Below, piece by piece: positions 56,471-64,000 of a stretch of DNA of 64,000 bases. The stretch spans positions 8,154,582 through 8,218,581 of the forward strand of contig NC_088881.1 of the NCBI RefSeq assembly GCF_032884065.1, read 5' to 3'. The stretch is from Artemia franciscana (taxonomy: Eukaryota > Arthropoda > Branchiopoda > Anostraca > Artemiidae). Every line of letters starts with the position of its first letter. The first letter of the stretch is position 1. The notes under the pieces were generated by a model. The model was not told the DNA's origin. It worked only from the letters and a program-made list of their open reading frames with translations, and made no database searches. A program made the position numbers and the translations under genes.

Positions 56471-56606
56471 TTGTCCGTAAGTTCCAAGAATAATTTCATC
56501 GATGCCATCCATAGTAACGTCCCCAACGGTGCAACATGTCACAACATCAAAGTTTTCACTTGATGGTAGCTTCTGACGTGTAGTCAATCCATTATGGAGT
56601 ACATTT
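56471..56606 (-). CDS. KPTN: Kaptin homologue, exon with first DxTxDG repeat
   Basis: The - strand acceptor is TTTATTTACCTTAAAG and the donor is CAA|GTATTA. Its first base A completes an AG-A arginine codon from exon 63301-63388, and it ends in phase 0. It reads NVLHNGLTTRQKLPSSENFD, then VVTCCTVGDVTMDGIDEIIL and GTYGQ. Vertebrate kaptin has 'RDLLNRGL....[32 protein letters not shown]' at this point, so the correspondence is residue by residue across the exon junctions on both sides. Confidence 0.9.
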
Positions 56607-56835
56607 CTTTAAGGTAAATAAAAGATAAGTAAAAGGTAAGGGAGTTGCATTTCTTCAGGGTGTTCCTTTAAGGTAAGAAACGAAACATCGAAGAACTCTT
56701 AAGAAGCTGTTATTGTCAGGATTATTATTGTCAAGAATAGTTTTAGCAGAGAACGGAGAGCTTACCGGTATAAATGTTCTGACTCAAAATCATTCAAAAT
56801 TTTATTGGTTTGAAATTTTCTATAAAAGGATCTCT

Positions 56836-56837
<2 letters not shown>

Positions 56838-56906
<69 letters not shown>
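56838..56906. repeat. Poly(T) run of 69
   Basis: Uninterrupted T from 56838 to 56906. On the - strand this is a poly(A) run, as after a retrotransposed RNA, but no element body was recognised beside it. Confidence 0.9.
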
Positions 56907-56909
<3 letters not shown>

Positions 56910-57799
56910 TGGCTAAGAATTTGACACAGCAATAATGTGGAAAAAGGTAGCGGTAATTTGTTGCATATATGCTTGAGGAATAAGCTAATGTGATAGCCGC
57001 AGGAAAATACGCCACAAAATTAAATGATCACAAAATAGTAAAGCACGCTTTTTATCTCAGTGACTTCTAGTTCAGTCACCATGAGCAGGGTTGCCACCCC
57101 TAGTGATTTATCACTATTTATAGTTATTTTTATGCTGCCTAAACAAAAAATCCCTAAATCAGCACATAAATCCTTAGATTATTGAAGAGAATCACCAAAT
57201 ATACCAAAAAACATTAAAATCTAGTAATTTTTTCCGCCGGGTGGCAACTCTAGCCGTGAGTCTTTAGAGGTTCTACCGCGTAAGATCTGGATTTCAGTTG
57301 CCAGAGGAGGTCGAAAAATATCTTGTCTTGGTGCGAGTAGAAATACGAGTAGTAAGTAGCACAATAAATAATAGATCATAAGTAGTAGTAGTTCAATCCT
57401 AACGGTTAGGCATTGGTTCGTTAGTACGGTAATGATTCAATCAATTGGTACCACAAGAAATTATTTTGTATCATCTTAAAAGTAAGCTAAAAATTAGTCT
57501 AAGAAGCGCATCAAAATCTAATTACTTGTAATGGTTTAATAAAGTAAAAGAAATACGGGGTCTTTTGTGCAAGAACCTTGATTTTCTTCTGGATGAACTG
57601 CCCATACAGACGGCCAATGAGCTTATCAAACACCAAGCTAGCATTGTGCAAACTTTCCCCCTCTCTCTGAAAACCATCTAATCCCTGAAACTCCAAAAGA
57701 CAAAATCCCGGAAATTTCAGCAAAGCAAATAATAGAAAAATACACAAACTGAAAAAAAAATAGTGTTTGTCCCATTGGTATTCCAATTGATCTATAGAA

Positions 57800-58690
57800 G
57801 CATTCCCTGATAAACTATCAACACCCCTTGTTAGTATTTTTAATGATCTATAGAAGATCATTAAAAATCTATCGTTAAAGAGCATTAAAAATTATTAAAA
57901 ATCTATCGTTAAAGATCATTAAAAATCTATAGATCATATCTATAGAAGATAATGCATTATCTATAGAAGCATTATCTATAGAAGCATTATCTATAGAAGC
58001 ATATAGAAGCATAAACTATCAACACCCCTTGTTAGTATTTTTAATGATCTATAGAAGATCATTAAAAATCTATCGTTAAAGATCATTAAAAATCATTAAA
58101 AATCTATAGATCATATCTATAGAAGATAATGCATTATCTATAGAAGCATTATCTATAGAAGCATATAGAAGCATAAACTATCAACACCCCTTGTTAGTAT
58201 TTTTAATGATCTATAGAAGATCATTAAAAATCTATCGTTAAAGATCATTAAAAATCATTAAAAATCTATAGATCATATCTATAGAAGATAATGCATTATC
58301 TATAGAAGCATTATCTATAGAAGCATTATCTATAGAAGCATAAACTATCAACACCCCTTGTTAGTATTTTTAATGATCTATAGAAGATCATTAAAAATCT
58401 ATCGTTAAAGATCATTAAAAATCATTAAAAATCTATAGATCATATCTATAGAAGATAATGCATTATCTATAGAAGCATTATAGAAGCATAAACTATCAAC
58501 ACCCCTTGTTAGTATTTTTAATGATCTATAGAAGATCATTAAAAATCTATCGTTAAAGATCATTAAAAATCTATAGATCATATCTATAGAAGATAATGCA
58601 TTATCTATAGAAGCATTATCTATAGAAGCATTATCTATAGAAGCATATAGAAGCATAAACTATCAACACCCCTTGTTAGTATTTTTAATG
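57800..58690. repeat. ~150-210 bp satellite with nested GATCTATAGAAG hairpins
   Basis: The phrase AACTATCAACACCCCTTGTT begins near 57816, 58014, 58177, 58345, 58492 and 58658. Each unit then has TTTTTAATGATCTATAGAAG, ATCATTAAAAATCTATCGTT, and AGATCATATCTATAGAAGAT, followed by two to five copies of the 13-mer ATTATCTATAGAAGC. Unit length varies with the 13-mer count. Words such as GATCTATAGAAGATC are palindromic. Confidence 0.9.
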
Positions 58691-59835
58691 CTATTAGTAA
58701 TTCCGGATGGTACCCGTCATGCTGGAAGCTGGGGTATATTACTCTAATCCAAAAGAAAGGATGCCTGGATGATTTTATTGGAGCACGACCAATCACCTTG
58801 ACCCCAGTTTTCTTAAAAATGTACGAGTTTCTTAGCTAATTGGTTAAAGGCAGAGATTCTCGAACTTGTTTATTTACAACTGTTTGGAAACCCGAAGGAG
58901 ACATCTACCTCACACTATTTTGTTAGTCTTCTTGACACCATTCTTAAAAATCGTGAAAACCCTGATACTTGGTTGAATCTTTTATTAATCGATTTCCAGA
59001 AAGCGTTCGACCTAATTGACCACAATATCCTTGTAAATAAACTGCTGGCGGAGTTTCAAGTGAGTCCATTTCTAGTTAAAATTGTTGCCTGCTTTTTAAC
59101 AAGTCGTTCTTAAGTGCTTAAATATAAAATTGTTTATTCCGATCCCCTTCCTATCTTTTGTGAGATGCCCCAGGGAACTTTAATGGGTCCCATTTTATTC
59201 CTTATAATGGTAAATAGCCTCATGACTGAACACACAAAGCGATGGAAGTACGTGGACGATCTATCTGTACTTGAGGTTTGTCGATGAAATATTAAAGACT
59301 CAATTATTAGATTACTTCACGATGCCACGCAGGAGGCTTCTTTGTCGAAGATGAAAGTTAACGCTAATAAATCGTCAGTAATGACAGTTAATTTTTTTAA
59401 ATCACCCCCTTCTTTCAGAGACCCTATTCCTCCCAAAATCCATGTCACATGCATTAAACTACTTGGGGGTGACAATTACTGCTGAATTAAAGTGGGGTAC
59501 CCATGTTCAAAATATCCCAAAACAAGCTTCCCCTTCGGTTTCCCTTCTAAAACTTCTCTTAAAATTTTCTTGTCCCCCTAAGGATCTTCTCCAACTTTAT
59601 TGTTCTTTTATTCGGCCAATACTGGAGTTTGCTTGTCCAGTGGGAAATTTCCGTCTTTCTCCAAAGCATATTTATAAGATTGAAAATGTCCAAAAACAAG
59701 CACTTAGAACCATAAATGGTAAAGGGAAGGTTCCATATCATTATCTACTAGGTAAGTTTAAGCTCACCACGTTGGCCAAGAGAAGAAATCTCCTAGGCTT
59801 ATGTTTCGGTACCAGGACCCTCTCTGTCCCTTGAT
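58690..59835 (+). mobile_element. Jockey/CR1-like LINE reverse transcriptase, decayed
   Basis: Frames with several shifts encode in order: GYITLIQKKGCLDDFIGARP, ITLTPVFLKMYE, LLLIDFQKAFDLIDHNILVN, MPQGTLMGPILFLIMVNSL (about 59165), YVDDLSV (about 59249; intact Y-x-D-D), MKVNANKSSVMTVNF and LGVTITAELKWGTHVQNIPK. 59442-59834 stays open for 130 codons through SFIRPILEFACPVGNF and IENVQKQALRTINGKG, the post-RT C-terminal blocks. Stops and frameshifts upstream show it is a pseudogene. Its 5' edge abuts the satellite. Confidence 0.85.
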
Positions 59836-59970
59836 TACGTTCCATCATCCTCAAACCCTACCTTCCTGGCCGAGTTTTATTGAGTTATATAATAGCCAGG
59901 GAAATTAGCCATTAATTTTATTGTCATCTATTTATTTTTCTTTTTTGACTTTTTAACTAAGTTTTGACTC

Positions 59971-62717
<2,747 letters not shown>

Positions 62718-62719
62718 TA

Positions 62720-63102
<383 letters not shown>

Positions 63103-63300
63103 CCAGAAAGGAAATAAAAAGAGCATAAGTAATATATAATTATATATAAGTAATTATATGTGTATAAGTAATATAAGTTATTATATATAATTAATTATAA
63201 GTAATATAATTACTATATTATTACAATAGTAACAATATAAGTAACAATATATTATTATAATAGTAACAATATAAGTAATTATATGTGTAAAACTAGTTAC

Positions 63301-63388
63301 CTAAATACGAGAGATGATGAACCACTTGGAGTAACAATTACATTGACTGAGGCTTCTAATGGCTCCTCTACTTCCTTGTTGATGTTCA
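63301..63388 (-). CDS. KPTN: Kaptin homologue, most upstream exon seen
   Basis: The - strand acceptor TTCTTTCTTTTTAAG and donor TTTAG|GTAACT. It starts with two bases finishing a codon and ends with two bases of the next (AG). It encodes NINKEVEEPLEASVNVIVTP, then SGSSSLVFR. Joined to exon 56471-56606 it gives '..VNVIVTPSGSSSLVFRNVLHNG', the counterpart of kaptin's '..[22 protein letters not shown]'. Earlier exons (the N-terminal two thirds of the protein) were not found between 63389 and 64000 and probably lie outside the window. Confidence 0.8.
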
Positions 63389-64000
63389 CTTAAAAAGAAA
63401 GAATTAACTTAATTGTTTTTGCAAAATATGAATACTAAGGAACACCTAGGAAAAGAATGGTATTCCATGCAGTGGTATTTTTCAAAAGAAAACTTATTTT
63501 CACTTTATGTAAGACGTAAAATTATTGATTCATATTTTCAGCTGCCAAGTAAAACATTTCCTCTCAAAGTTTCAGGTTAAATTGTTTTAAATTTTAAGTG
63601 TATCAATTATAAAGCCACGAAAGATTATCACATTTTCTGCTTAATGCAAGAAAAAAGTTGATTTCGGTTTCTATACCTCAAGGAATTCAAACCTTATCTG
63701 GTTTACTCTAACTACAAATTTGTGTTGGCTATTTTGTCAACGAGCTATTGTAGCAAGAAATAATTTTGACCAATTAAAATCAGAAGCAGAAAAAAAACTG
63801 AATGATTTACATAGCTGTTTATATTGCTATGATAACTCTTAATAGATCCTTCAACTGTTTAGAGCAAACCACCCAAATTTCGTGAGACAAAACAAGAAAC
63901 CTTTCAGTCGAAATCTTACTCAGAGTAATTTATGAGAGTCGTGACAAGGCCGGTTAGATGCTTCTGAGACAATATAAAGCCAATACAAAAGTAGTGAGAA
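63389..64000. other. Upstream KPTN intron sequence, no exon identified
   Basis: Searched on the - strand for a donor leaving phase 1 and for kaptin-like residues. One GTAAGA donor-like site near 63918 has an in-frame stop just before it in the required frame. No other feature was seen. Confidence 0.4.

Noticed and set aside
57511..57885. 124-residue - strand frame considered as another kaptin exon
   Set aside because: No resemblance to kaptin, and the exons on either side (63301-63388 and 56471-56606) already join in phase with continuous family similarity.
63918..64000. Possible upstream KPTN exon on the - strand with a GTAAGA donor
   Set aside because: The phase required by the next exon meets a stop codon immediately upstream of the donor and no kaptin-like residues are present.

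Overview
The window is eukaryotic nuclear DNA from an animal, most likely an arthropod and perhaps a crustacean. It is AT-rich, its genes are split by long introns with GT..AG boundaries, and it is packed with LINE, SINE, Penelope-like, TIR and Helitron remnants and with microsatellites. The species call is inference. No prokaryotic, organellar or CRISPR features are visible.

Two host genes are supported by spliced exons whose phases match. On the + strand, four coding exons (6868-6991, 9467-9674, 12036-12359, 17067-17228) join in frame into a neugrin (NGRN) homologue, a mitochondrial rRNA-metabolism protein. Its 5' exon was not found. On the - strand, four exons (63301-63388, 56471-56606, 50045-50203, 43530-43601) join in frame into the C-terminal part of kaptin (KPTN), a KICSTOR subunit that restrains mTORC1. 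Its 5' exons probably lie beyond the right edge. The two genes converge.

Layout. 1-3170: a decayed LINE (CFDP2-like/RTE type) split by a 2.2-kb tandem array. 3100-3720: a tandem array amplified from that LINE's RT codons. 5.7-17.2 kb: NGRN, with RTE, Jockey/CR1, SINE, TIR-element and Penelope-like debris in its introns. 17.26-34.0 kb: a 16.7-kb compound of nested Helitrons in both orientations, starting about 35 bp after the NGRN stop. 34-43.5 kb: intergenic DNA with LINE pieces, a PLE-like piece and tandem repeats. 43.5-63.4 kb: KPTN, whose introns hold a long APE-type LINE, a foldback element, two copies of a tRNA-derived SINE, a family with long inverted repeats, a 160-bp satellite, a Jockey-like RT and one more complete Helitron (60020-62616).

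The most unusual content is the Helitron family. It has TC..CTAG ends, a doubled GC-rich 3' hairpin, a 16-bp CRE-containing palindrome near the 5' end, kilobase A-rich (CTAAAAA)-type tracts, and a 26-27 bp minisatellite that abuts and has swallowed pieces of the helicase C-terminal coding region. Copies are repeatedly inserted in (TA)n tracts and carry several 5' ends per 3' end. None looks able to encode its own transposase.
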